DNA from: Gaeumannomyces sp. JS-464
Taxonomy: Eukaryota > Ascomycota > Sordariomycetes > Magnaporthales > Magnaporthaceae
Length of the DNA stretch: 64,000 nt
NCBI GenBank assembly: GCA_002197995.1
Contig: NGZR01000001.1
Location: 3,286,001 to 3,350,000, forward strand
Reading direction: 5' to 3'
Both the position numbers and the translations under genes were made by a program. Below the pieces are notes generated by a model. The model was not told the origin of the DNA. It ran no database searches and was given only the letters and a program-made list of their open reading frames with translations. Shown here piece by piece: positions 1 to 9,245 of this stretch; the first letter of the stretch is position 1, and each line of letters begins with the position of its first letter.

Positions 1-1081
1 AAAACCAACTTTTTACGCGATTAGGTTATTTTAACGAGTGCTAATAAATAAACTACGAATAAACTTAATTTAAAATGGATTTGGTATTTCGATAAACATA
101 TTACAGTTTGCAAAAAAAGAGTTTTATCGTTTGTTAATGCTAAACGGGCATAAAAGCTATTATTCGACGAATTTTAAGCTTTACTGTTAAAAATATAATA
201 TTATTACGCTTTGCATGCTTTCGCATTTGTTTTACTTTTTTTAACCGCTTAACGTTAAATGTTTTAACCCGTTAAAAAAAGCGTATAGTTAATAAATCGA
301 AAGTTTAATAAAATTACACGTTAGTTACGTAATTAAAATCGAGTTTTTTTCGGCGTTTAAAACGGCATTTTTTAATTTTATTACCGAAAAAAACATTCGA
401 AAAGGTTTTTAAAAAGCTGGCTTTGCTTTTTTTAATTCGAGTTCGGTTTTAAAAAAGCTAAACGTAAAGTTACGAATTTTAATTCCTTCGAGAAAGCTTT
501 TAAACAACGCTGAACTTTGGACTTTCAAAACGCCGCGGACAGTTAAAAAAGCAATTTCGCAATTTAAATATATTAAAACTCGGATTACCAATTACCGGAG
601 TAGCTTTCCAACTTTTATATTAACGGTTGTGGACCAATTTGCGAAAAGGGCTAAAGTAATTATACATCGGGTCGCCCTTTTGGAAAAAAAGAATTCCAAG
701 CTACGAAAAGCGAACGAAGCATTAAGCAAACGCCGAAAAGCTAAAAAAAACACGTGTCCGATAAAAAGGGTTATATATTATCGAAAAGATACGAAATGAT
801 TTAAACTAGAAACAGCTAAATAAATAGCTATAGTAAAAAATGCGCGATTATAAAGGTTAAATAAAAAGGGCGACGACGACTCGTCGGCGATATGGCATTT
901 GCGGCAAAACCGGACACAATGCGCGCATTTGTTAAAAAAAAGTAAAAATGTTCGATATATACAATTCCGAATAGTTTAAATGGATTTTTGGCGTTATTAG
1001 GTTGGCATGCGCGTTAATTAACTAAAGGTCGGGTGTTAGTGCGTTATTCGCTAATATGTGTTACTCGCTAATGAAATACGT
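1..1081 (+). mobile_element. pogo/Fot1-like transposon copy A, 3' part, RIP-degraded
   Basis: Right-hand part of a pogo-like DNA transposon whose left end lies outside the window. Read on the plus strand it gives the degraded DDE region (LNGH motif near 140-160), the C-terminal basic segment and a CCHC knuckle near 895-935. It ends in the right terminal repeat carrying GCGTTATTCGCTAATATG, followed by TA at 1082-1083. Many expected Gln and Trp codons are stops, so it cannot encode a transposase. The terminal repeat is the 'GAGTAACGC' subtype shared with copies C, D and E. It sits against the 3' remnant of the APH-like gene. Identity is clear from alignment with the five other copies in the window. 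Confidence 0.85.
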
Positions 1082-1493
1082 TATTTAATTTACACATAGT
1101 TTAATTTTTTTAAAACCTTTATTTCGAAATTCGTTTAGTTATTTTTAGTAAATAGCGCGGGAACTTTAATGCCAGCTTTAAAAGCCCAGCTTTAACAAAG
1201 GTTTAAAAATCTTTTAATGTTTTACTTTTCCACCTATTTAGCTTAAGCTTAAATACCGACGTTTCGCGTTATATTTTTTTTTTTAAACTTATTAATAATT
1301 TTAAACGCTTTTATTAGCTTTATATAGCACTTTGCTCGCGGCAATATATAAAATGTCCGTTTTTTAAATAACGAATACCAGTTAAAAAAACAGGTTTAAA
1401 AAACCGAAAACGGTATTTTTAACTCCATAACGTAATCCACCAATGTGTGCCACACACCACCTTATGCCACACGTCGAAATTACATATTAAATA

Positions 1494-3353
1494 ACGTGGT
1501 TTACAAGTGAATGGATTAAACAAGCGAGTGGATTACCGACACCCGACCGTCGGTTAATCAACGCGCATGCCAACCCAATAACGCCAAAAATCCATTTAAA
1601 CTATTCGGAATTATATACATCGAACGTTTCTACTTCTTCCTAACAAATGCGCGCATTGTGTCCGGTTTTGCCGCAGGTGCTACATCGCCGACGAGTCGTC
1701 GTCGCCCTTTTTTTTTAACCCCCATAATCGCGCATTTTTGCTATAGCTGCTTATCCAGCTTTTGCTGGTCCAGAACATTTCGTATTTTTTTAACAATATG
1801 TAACCCTTTTTATCGAACACGTGTTTTTTTGGCCTTCCGGCGTTTGCTTAATGCCTCGTTCGCCTTTTATAACCTGGAGCACTCTTCCTTTAAAAGGTTA
1901 ACCCGATGCATAATTGCTTTAACCCTTTTCGTTAATTGGTCCACAACCGATAGCATAGGTAACGGAAAGCTGTTTCGGTAATTGGAAATCCGAGTTTTAA
2001 TATGTTCGGATTGCGAAGTTGCGTTTTTAGCTATTTGGGGCGTTTTGGAGGTCCAAGGTTCGGCGTCGCTTAAGGGCTCCCTCGGGGGAGTTAAAGTCCG
2101 TAGCTTTACATCCAGCTTTTCCAAAACCGAATCCGGATTGAAAGGAGCAAGGCCAGCCCTTCGGAAGCCTTTTCGAATATTTCTTTCGGTTATAAAGGTA
2201 AAAAATGCCGTTTTAAACGCCGAAAGGAACTCGACTTTAGTTACGTGGTTAACATGTAACCTTATTAAGTTTTCGATTTGTCGACCGTACGCTTTTTTTA
2301 ACGGGCCGAAGCATTTAACATTAAGCGGCTAAAAGAAGTAAAACGAATGCGAAAGCATGCAAAGCGTAACGATGTTATATTTTTAGCAGTAAAGCTCGAA
2401 ATTCGTCGAATGGTGGCTTTCGTGTCCGTTTAGCACTAATAAACGATAAAGGCCTTTTATGCGCGATACTATGTGTTTATCGAAATGCTGGATCCATTTT
2501 AAACCGAGCTCGTTCGTAATCCACCCGTTGGAACTTGTTAAAATAACCCAATCGCGTAAAAGGTCGGTTTCCGAATACCAATTGGCCAAATGGTATTGCC
2601 TTTTAACGATAATAAAAAAAAGGATCGCTTAACCGCAACAATTAACCTTTTAAATAATTGTAGCCCATTCCCGATTACCAAGTTGGACCAGTTTTGTTTT
2701 ACTACGGCCTTCCAACGTTATAATAATTATAACGGCGGCGATTATGCCTATAAAAAAGCCGGTTTCGTCGAAATTGTAAATATCGTTATCCAAAATGCTA
2801 TATTTGGCCACAGTGTTCCGTATAAAGTCGAACCACGCAAAAACGAGCTTGGGATTTTCGCATTTGGCCTTTTGGTAGTCGTACTTTCGAATCCAGCGCG
2901 TACCGAGCTTTACGCGGCGTTTAACGAAGTTCGCGACCCAGTTTTTGCCGACGGCGCCCGCGTCGCGTTCGGCGAGCAATCGGTTGGCCATATCTTTAAC
3001 ACCAGAAGGCCGGGGAGGGAATGCTCGCGAATCCAGTTCGAGTATATACTTAACAAGCGCCTCCTTTTCGGATTCCGTCAATTTCCGTAATTTGGGCATG
3101 CTGTCGCGTCGAGCAGGTTGGCCGCCTTTGCGCCGGGCGAAAGTAGAGTAGTTAACCGCGTAGATTTTGGCGGCACTCCGGACGTTTAACTTTGCATTCG
3201 AATTAATGGCTTAAAGGGCTAGGATGATTTTGCTTTCGTCGCTTGTGTTCGCTATTGTTTGTTGTGGAAATATCGTGGATGAAGTTTAATTGACGCGTGG
3301 ACGCGTGTCGGTGATCCACTCGCTTGTTTGATCCACTTACTTGTAAACCACGT
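1494..3353 (-). mobile_element. pogo/Fot1-like transposon copy B, full length
   Basis: Complete 1860-bp element with TA at 1492-1493 and 3354-3355 and terminal inverted repeats of about 50 bp (ACGTGGTTTACAAGTGAATG). The transposase reads on the minus strand from 3099. Residues 1-149 are open and include a CENP-B/Tc5-type helix-turn-helix (GKNWVANFVKRR) and the first catalytic Asp in NFDETGF. The second block reads LNGHESHHS and the third PLNVKCFGPLK; both show Asn where the DDE family has Asp. A C-terminal CSTCGKTGHNARIC zinc knuckle reads near 1655-1690. It is the best-preserved copy here but cannot be active as read. Confidence 0.9.
2650..3099 (-). pseudogene. Transposase N-terminal part (pogo copy B)
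   Basis: Open frame of 149 codons at the 5' end of the copy-B transposase. It starts at an ATG followed by PKLRKLTESEKEALVKYI, a typical entry to the pogo/Fot1 DNA-binding domain. Residues about 45-95 form the CENP-B-type HTH segment and residues about 125-131 give NFDETGF with the first catalytic Asp. It ends at a stop that interrupts the DDE domain; the same protein continues in the downstream reading at 2383-2589 (LLVLNGHESHHS). It probably binds the element's terminal repeats in an active relative. The frame is disrupted, so only a truncated product could be made. Confidence 0.75.
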
Positions 3354-3355
3354 TA

Positions 3356-3665
3356 GCGTTTTTTTTCAGTTAAATAACTCGCCCAATTTAAACCTAAATT
3401 TAACCAAATTTTAACAAATTATATTTAACTATGTATTAAATATAATATAATTTTTTTGGATTTTTATTATTACCCTTTTAAGTTATATTGCATATATTGC
3501 ATATTTTGCACAGTATATTATACAGTGTTTTAAACTAACCTTAAAAGGGTAATATTAAAAATCTAAGAAAATTAAATTATATTTAATATATCGTTTAATA
3601 TTACTTGTTAAAATTTGGTTAAATTTAGGTTTAAATTAGGCGAGTTATTTAATTGAAAAAAACGC
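3356..3665. mobile_element. 310-bp foldback MITE with TA target duplication
   Basis: The sequence folds back on itself: the left arm GCGTTTTTTTTCAGTTAAAT is mirrored by the right arm ending ATTTAATTGAAAAAAACGC, and the similarity runs for well over 100 bp on each side. TA lies at 3354-3355 and 3666-3667. No coding capacity. The TA at 3354-3355 is shared with pogo B, so pogo B inserted at the edge of this MITE, which itself sits at the centre of the outer palindromic MITE. Confidence 0.8.
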
Positions 3666-4587
3666 TATTTAACATGTAATTTCGACGTGTGGCACAAAGT
3701 GGTGTGTGGCACACACTGGTGGACTACGTTACTTGTAAACAAATAAGTAAAAACCAGCCATTTTTTAATCGATAATAACAGCCAGCTCGTAACGCAGGCT
3801 TTTGTCCTTAGTTGGCGATGTTTTCCTAACGAGGATATTGCGGGGCTTAAAGTCGTTGTAGCAAAAAACGGCATAATACCGGAAATTATTAAGGTTTGCG
3901 TAAATAAATTTAACCCGGCTTATTTTTTTAAATGCTAACAAAAACATAATGCTTTTATCGGTTTCCGAAAGCGTGCAATTAGGTGGCTTTAAATTACTCG
4001 CTTAAAGGATTCGGCTTAAAAACTGCTTAACGTTTGGAAAATATCCAAAGCACGGTCCACTGATCGAATCGTCGTTATTTAAACGGTAAAAAGTACTCAT
4101 TCGACATTTAACGTCCTCGCTATTTCGGTTCAATTTTTAAAGATTTTCCACTGCATAAACAACTGAATCCATTAGCTCCAGCTAATGGGTTGGACTAATT
4201 CTGTCCCAAATGTCCTCGAGCGTAATTGTTCCCGTAAAATACGCCGACACGGAGTATTCGACCTGTCTCCCATCCGCGGTTGTTGCGGTGCCGATATCAA
4301 AAACTAGCGGAACGAAATCTGGTAGTTAAACATACCCTAATCGCTAAAAAATGCGACAATGGCCAAGCGACCTCTCGATATTTCTAAGCGGACAAGGAAA
4401 TCTTTGGGATAGCTGGACAAAGGCGCGACGTCGAGGTGGATACCGAACGTGCAAATGTCGAATGCGTTTGAGAGAATGTTGCAGCTTGTCAGCGTGGCGC
4501 CAGGAGCACCCGGGAAGATGGCAGAAAGGATCTTCTTACCGGGGACGAGATCTCGTTGCTCAACAGAAGCCATCTCGCGGGCGAAGC

Positions 4588-5235
4588 ATGACTGTGCGCG
4601 ACATCCCGCTCATGGAAACCGGGTACCTGGTCAAGCGGGAGGCCCGGTGGACCTGCCGCGTCTGGGTCAAGGAGGCGCTGGGTCGGCTCGCGTCGAGTCG
4701 TTTGGTCTCTTTGCCTGCGGACCTGGGTACGTTCGAATCTCTGCCTTCTGTTTCACCCCTTTGTAGGGGCATTCCATCATATATTTCTGCGTTCTAGCTA
4801 ACTAACAGACAAAAATGGCCCTAAGAAGACAAAATCGAGCGCTGCGCTTGGGTCACTGCCGACCACCACCGGATCTACCGGATCCCGGACCAGACCAGGA
4901 GGGAGCAGCGGGCGCTACAGGAGAAGCTGTTTGTGTTCAATGACGTGACGTGGCTGTCGGTCAACACGGCCGAGCGGCTGACCCAGATGGACATCGACTG
5001 GGACAGACGCTTCTTGGGGCCGTCGTCTATGAACCTCGATACCACGACGACGGACCAGGGGCCGGTGCCCAGGAGCCTGCTGCCCCCGACCGTGCCCATG
5101 GACATTGACCCGACGGGCACGGCCCGACAACGGCAGCAGCAGCAGCAGCGGCCGGCGGAGCGGTACTACGGCAGCAAACCTATGGCTACCGAAACGCATA
5201 GGGGCCACGGCAGCTCCAAGAAGGGCTGGTGGTAG
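4588..5235 (+). CDS. Hypothetical protein, two exons (4588-4726, 4826-5235)
   Basis: I do not recognise this protein. Exon 1 starts at ATG 4588 (MTVRDIPLMETGYLVKREAR) and ends before GTACGT at 4727. The branch-like GCTAACTAAC precedes an acceptor at 4825. With that acceptor the frame stays open to the TAG at 5235, giving about 183 residues. The middle is Arg/Trp-rich (VWVKEALGRL, then EKLFVFNDVTWLSVNT); the C-terminal third is Pro/Thr-rich, followed by a short poly-Gln run and GSSKKGWW. The stronger CAG acceptor at 4807-4808 would give a shorter product in another frame. No signal peptide or membrane segment is visible. The start is 14 bp from the divergent APH-like start, so one of the two starts may be wrong. 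Confidence 0.45.
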
Positions 5236-6206
5236 GAGGGGCCGCGCGGGCGCTGGCACGTCAGTGTAACTGAATGGGGAGGGCTTCGGCGCCGATCTGC
5301 GCTGCAAGGAACATCGAGGGGCGGCTGCGTTGGTTCAATTCGCTAGCGGGGATAACCGACGTCGTTACTAGTGCGGACTAAAATCGTCCCCTTAATGCGG
5401 CCCTTTAGGGATTGTGCAGCGTCGCTGTTTCATTTTCGCAAAAGTTTCTTTTTGAAGAAACGGCAAACCGGAGGCTGCGGTCCGTCGCGGGGCCGTACGG
5501 AGGCGTCCTCCGTTCTCGACCGCTGCTCTCGGGCGTCCCCATTGGCTATTCCGTGCCCGCTGTATAGGGCGGGGCCGAGACAGCGTTCCTGGTGAGGGTG
5601 TCTTTGGACCATATGCGACTATGCGGGCCAATCCGCGCGTATGACCCTCAGAGACCTGATTCCGGGGCCGCGGTAAGCGGCTCAATAGGACGGCGCTCCC
5701 TCCTCTCGGGTACTATTGCTAAGTGCTCTATTGGCGCGCCAGCATACTATCACGAGGGAATGGTGGTAACATTAATGTTAAGGCCTTGGATGGAAACCAC
5801 CTAAGGATAAGACAACATGTTGCAATGGCGCCAATTGAGGCGCTCTCGGCATAGCAGTGTCCGGAGCACCGCTTGGGTAATAAAGCTCGCCCAGGCTCCG
5901 AGATATCGTATACCACGGTGTCATCCAGTCAAATACCCCCCCGACCCTACTGGAGCGCCTGCTCTACTGACCAAGTTGCCCGAGGTGAATCCGATGGCCT
6001 AAGCCCCTCTCCAAGCGAGAGTCTAGGGATGACAACCTCTTTATATACTCGCAGTAGATGAGACATGGCGAGGATATCAAACGGCATTCGAACACGAGGG
6101 GACTGATCGGCCAGCAACGGTTAAGCAACCAGGCTGGCGTGGTTACTTTTCCATATCGACCCTTAACCCCTGGGCAGTAATAGCAGCGCGTTGGCCGCCC
6201 GCGGCA
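5236..6206. other. Intergenic region upstream of GH43
   Basis: No gene that I can support; the short open frames here have no recognisable content. GC-rich, with no RIP-like stop pattern. It contains a TATA-like TTATATACTC at 6041-6050, about 165 bp before the GH43 start, and is likely to hold that promoter. Confidence 0.5.
6041..6047 (+). promoter_or_regulatory. TATA-like box of the GH43 gene
   Basis: TTATATA followed by CTCGCAG, about 160 bp before the ATG at 6207. The position is plausible for a fungal promoter with a moderately long 5' UTR. No experimental support. Confidence 0.35.
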
Positions 6207-7790
6207 ATGAAGTTCTTTGCGACTCTGGCAGTCTATGGGGCTGCCGTGGCTGAAACCTTCAACCAGCCGATTCTCTGGCAGGATCTTGCGGATACGGACT
6301 TGATACGGATCAACGACACCTACTACTACTCGGCGTCAAACATGCACTTCTCACCCGGCGCCCCGCTCCTGCGTTCCTACGATCTGGTCAACTGGGAGTA
6401 TTTCAGCCACTCGGTCCCGTCCCTCGACTTTGGCGACAACCGCTTCAGCCTCATCGACGGCAATGCCTACAACTGGGGCATCTACGCCTCCACCATCCGC
6501 TACCGCCAGAGCAATGGCCTCTTTTACTGGATCGGCTGCATCCAGCAGACAGGCAAGACGTACGTCTACACGGCCGCAAAGATCGAGGGTCCGTGGAACA
6601 AGACGTCGGTGATCAGCAACTTCTGCTACTACGACTGCGGCCTTCTCATCGACGATGACGATCGCATGTACGTCGCCTACGGGAGATGGCTCGCTGATGG
6701 CGCCAACGCCGTCATTTGGGTTGCCCAGTTGACCAAGGATGGCCTGCAACACGCCAGAAACCAACAAATCTTCCACAGCAATCAGGCGATTGGCTACATC
6801 GAAGGCGCCCGCTTCTACAAGAAAGACGGTAAATACTACGTCATGTTGACCAACCCAGGCGTCGGCGAGGGAGAGATCATCCTCAAGTCCAGCGGCGGGC
6901 CCATGGGACCTTACGATACGTGGCATCAGGTCCTCAAGAACAACGGATACCCCGTCACGGGGGCTAGCCATCCCTACCAGGGCGCGCTCATCGACACCCC
7001 CAAGGGCGACTGGTACTACATCGCCTTTGTCAACCGGTTCCCCGGAGGGAGAGTCCCCGTTCTGGCCCCCGTGACGTGGGACTCGCAGGGCTGGCCCAAC
7101 GTCAAGCTGGTGAATGGTGGCTGGGCCGCCAGCTACGACTACCCGCTTCCCAAGCGGCTGGTCAAACCCGTCACGGGCACCGAGACTTTTAATGGTACGA
7201 CGCTGGGGCCGCAGTTCGAGTGGAACCACAACCCGGACACGACCAAATGGTCGCTCGGGCCCAATGGCCTGACGCTGCGCACAGCGACCAGGACCGACGA
7301 CTTCTTCGCGGCGCGCAACACGCTTTCGCACCGCATACTCGGGCCCAAGTCGGTCGCGACGGTCGAGCTCGACGTCTCGGGCATGGCCGACGGCGACACG
7401 GCGGGGCTGGCCGTGTTCCGGTACGACGCGGCCTGGATCGCCGTGTCGGTGCGCGGCGACGCCAAGAAGGTGCAGATGACGGACGGCGTGCTCATGTCGT
7501 CGCAGGGGTCGTGGCGCACGACAAAGAAGGGCGCCGTCGTGGCGAGCCAGAACCTGAACGGCAACATCACCACCGTGTGGTTGCAGTGCACAGCCGACGT
7601 CAGCGGCAGCCCCGGCTACGCCACCTTCCATTTCAGCACCGACGGCGTCCGCTTTAAGGGCCTCGGGCAGCAGCACAAGATGGCCGACGGCGCCATCTTC
7701 TTCGTCGGCGACCGCTGGGGCATCTTCAACTTCGCCACCAAGAACCTGGGCGGGAATGTGGTTGTGAAGTCGTTTACCATTTCGCAGTAG
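6207..7790 (+). CDS. Secreted glycoside hydrolase family 43 (beta-xylosidase/arabinofuranosidase type)
   Basis: Intact 527-codon gene without introns. Residues 1-16 form a short signal peptide (MKFFATLAVYGAAVAE), so the enzyme is probably exported to act on plant xylan or arabinan side chains. Residues about 17-315 form the five-bladed GH43 propeller. The candidate catalytic base is Asp29 (block ADTDLIR), the pKa-modulating Asp is Asp143 (YYDCGLLIDDDD) and the general acid is Glu199 (GYIEGARFY). Residues about 325-527 are a beta-sandwich domain (FNGTTLGPQFEWNHNPD) typical of GH43 xylosidases. The length fits the two-domain subfamilies; I cannot choose the exact subfamily or substrate from sequence alone. 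GC-rich third positions and no RIP damage set it apart from the flanking AT-rich tracts. The 493-codon antisense frame is a composition artefact. Confidence 0.92.
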   Translation: MKFFATLAVYGAAVAETFNQPILWQDLADTDLIRINDTYYYSASNMHFSPGAPLLRSYDLVNWEYFSHSVPSLDFGDNRFSLIDGNAYNWGIYASTIRYRQSNGLFYWIGCIQQTGKTYVYTAAKIEGPWNKTSVISNFCYYDCGLLIDDDDRMYVAYGRWLADGANAVIWVAQLTKDGLQHARNQQIFHSNQAIGYIEGARFYKKDGKYYVMLTNPGVGEGEIILKSSGGPMGPYDTWHQVLKNNGYPVTGASHPYQGALIDTPKGDWYYIAFVNRFPGGRVPVLAPVTWDSQGWPNVKLVNGGWAASYDYPLPKRLVKPVTGTETFNGTTLGPQFEWNHNPDTTKWSLGPNGLTLRTATRTDDFFAARNTLSHRILGPKSVATVELDVSGMADGDTAGLAVFRYDAAWIAVSVRGDAKKVQMTDGVLMSSQGSWRTTKKGAVVASQNLNGNITTVWLQCTADVSGSPGYATFHFSTDGVRFKGLGQQHKMADGAIFFVGDRWGIFNFATKNLGGNVVVKSFTISQ

Positions 7791-7903
7791 GGAACGCAAG
7801 ACACACAAGATGGAAGCCACAATCCTTAGCAAAGGGGATGTCGCTAACTATTATTCGCAAAGTGGGCGGCGTCCATCAGAACAGGACGGAAACCTTACCT
7901 GAG

Positions 7904-8233
7904 TTAGCCAAAAATCCCTGACGAGCTTGGAGTGCGTTGCTTTCGATTTGTTCCCAGAGTGCGGATCGATTGGCCGGGTTGGCCCTGCCGCATAATGTAG
8001 TCGTTCGTTGGGCTCGTTTGGCCGAGCTGTAGTTGGCTTAGCCCCAAGGAAGGCGACCGGCCGTCACCCATTGCGTGGCTGCCTGGTGAATAGCCGTCCA
8101 CAGTGACCGAGCCATAAGCTGGAATGTGTCCCCCGGGATGTCCAAACGCATGGTGCTGCTGGTACTCAGGGCATGGACTGGGGTGGAGAGCATCGGTCCA
8201 AGTAGGCAGGCAACTGATCATAAACATAGGCAC
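7904..8233 (-). pseudogene. Ser/Pro/Gly/Gln-rich fragment, possibly from a transcription factor
   Basis: Open frame of 109 codons whose composition looks protein-like: stretches such as HAFGHPGGHIPAYGSVTVDG and SPTNDYIMRQGQPG, then NRKQRTPSSSG. This low-complexity style is common in the activation regions of fungal transcription factors. I recognise no domain. It lies head-to-head with the decayed bZIP reading that begins about 40 bp to the right. It could be a separate gene fragment or an inverted piece of the same gene. Start and end are uncertain. Confidence 0.3.
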
Positions 8234-8269
8234 GGCTCGGCCAACTCATCGGCCACACCGGAGAATCTG

Positions 8270-9060
8270 AGTGTGGATCCTGGCTTGGCCGCGGAGGTAA
8301 TGGCCGCAGCAAACCTGACTCCGCCGGCCGCCATCAACAGCCTAGAGGCATTTCCGCTCGACACGCCCTTCGCCTAGGGCCGCACCGCAGAGGCAGCGCC
8401 GTGGGCGCAGGTGGTGCCCGGCGCAGCTCCGAAGGGTCCGGATCCGGCACCGGGGTCAGTCCGCTGATGCAGCACGTCCAGATGTTCGGGCAGCCGACGG
8501 CAGACCACGTCGGGCCACTCCATGGCTATGGCGGCGGCGCATCACCACCCGCCTCCGCTAGTCACCATAGGCTTCGGGCCGTCGCCGGTAGTGGGACCTA
8601 GCCCGAGTGGCACCACCTCCGATATACATTGCCAGACCGTACCCGCGGGCACATCACCACCCTTCCCCATATGGCCCGCCACATGGCGGCATGGGGACAG
8701 GCCGCCTGGGACACGTGGCGCCAGGCATGCCCTTGGCGGTGAGGACACCGTCGGATGGCACGACGGCCGTGTCATCACCGGGCATCGAGATCGAGTACCC
8801 GTCCGAGTCGGAACTTTAAGAAGGAGGATCTGCGGCGGCGCAACCGCAAGACCGCGTCCAAGTGCCGCGCCAAGGCGCGCAACGCCGAGACGCGCCTGCG
8901 GGAGGAAGCCTGGGCCGTGACGGAGACCTGGACCGAGCTCTCCGCCGAGGCCGCCAAGCTCAGTAGGAGGTGCGGGGCTCAAAAAGAAGCTCATGAGCAC
9001 GGCGCCTGCGGCAACGGCCTCATCCAGAATACCTCCAGAAAGGTTGGCCCGCTGAGGGCG
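8270..9060 (+). pseudogene. bZIP transcription factor (ATF/CREB-like), frameshifted
   Basis: A DNA-binding transcription factor remnant. The basic region reads RRRNRKTASKCRAKAR at about 8832-8880, giving the bZIP N-x7-R signature. It is followed by a zipper with Leu-Val-Leu-Leu at exact heptad spacing through TETWTELSAEAAKL, ending near 8960; the continuation (GLKKKLMS) is in another frame. Upstream, Pro/His/Gly-rich protein-like stretches occur in shifting frames (LAAEVMAAANLTPPAAINSL; HVQMFGQPTADHVG; SSPGIEIEYPSESEL), with stops at 8376 and just before the basic region. Either small introns or indels separate them; I favour a pseudogene. It would have acted in the nucleus as a dimer. The start cannot be fixed. 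Confidence 0.55.
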
Positions 9061-9245
9061 ACGAGGACGGAGGGGACGAACGACGGCGGCGGCGCCGGCG
9101 ACGGCAGCGGGCTTCCTCGGCGTAGGCGCCGTGGCAAAGCACGCCTCGCTCTGAATCGCTCCCTTGTTGTCTTTTCAGTGTGATTTCCGCCTCAGCCAGC
9201 CTCCCTCTCTCTCCCCTGTTCCACCTTCCTTAAACACACCAATTT

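Larger units (their letters stand above)
1430..3729. mobile_element. Outer palindromic MITE, split at its centre (halves 1430-1491 and 3668-3729)
   Basis: Two 62-bp arms are near-perfect inverted copies of each other (start ACGTAATCCACCAATGTGTG; the right arm's reverse complement differs by a few transitions). TA flanks the outside at 1428-1429 and 3730-3731. Joined, the arms form a hairpin of about 124 bp whose central TA was the target of the next insertions. It sits inside the coding sequence of the APH-like gene. Its ACGT ends and TA targeting suggest a Tc1/mariner-pogo class MITE; that is an inference. Confidence 0.75.
1084..4573 (-). pseudogene. APH/choline-kinase-like phosphotransferase, split by nested transposons and partly RIPed
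   Basis: Kinase-fold phosphotransferase of the fungal APH family (ATP-dependent phosphorylation of a small molecule; substrate unknown). The start is the ATG at 4571-4573. The first 79 codons (to 4337) are open and GC-rich; below about 4330 the frame is full of TAA/TAG. The catalytic-loop block CYNDFKPRNILV (family form HxDxxxxNILV, with His changed to Tyr) and the metal-binding block VIIDWKMAGFY are read at 3760-3880. The reading resumes after the insertion at 1427 with YGVKNTVFGFLNLFF and continues to about 1140. Summing both parts gives roughly 370-380 codons, normal for the family. Interrupted at 3730 by elements spanning 1430-3729. The start codon is only 14 bp from that of the divergent gene at 4588, which is unusual. 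Non-functional. Confidence 0.75.

Noticed and set aside
6351..7832. 493-codon open frame antisense to GH43
   Set aside because: Arg/Val/Gly-rich shadow produced by GC-rich third positions of the GH43 gene; no domain.
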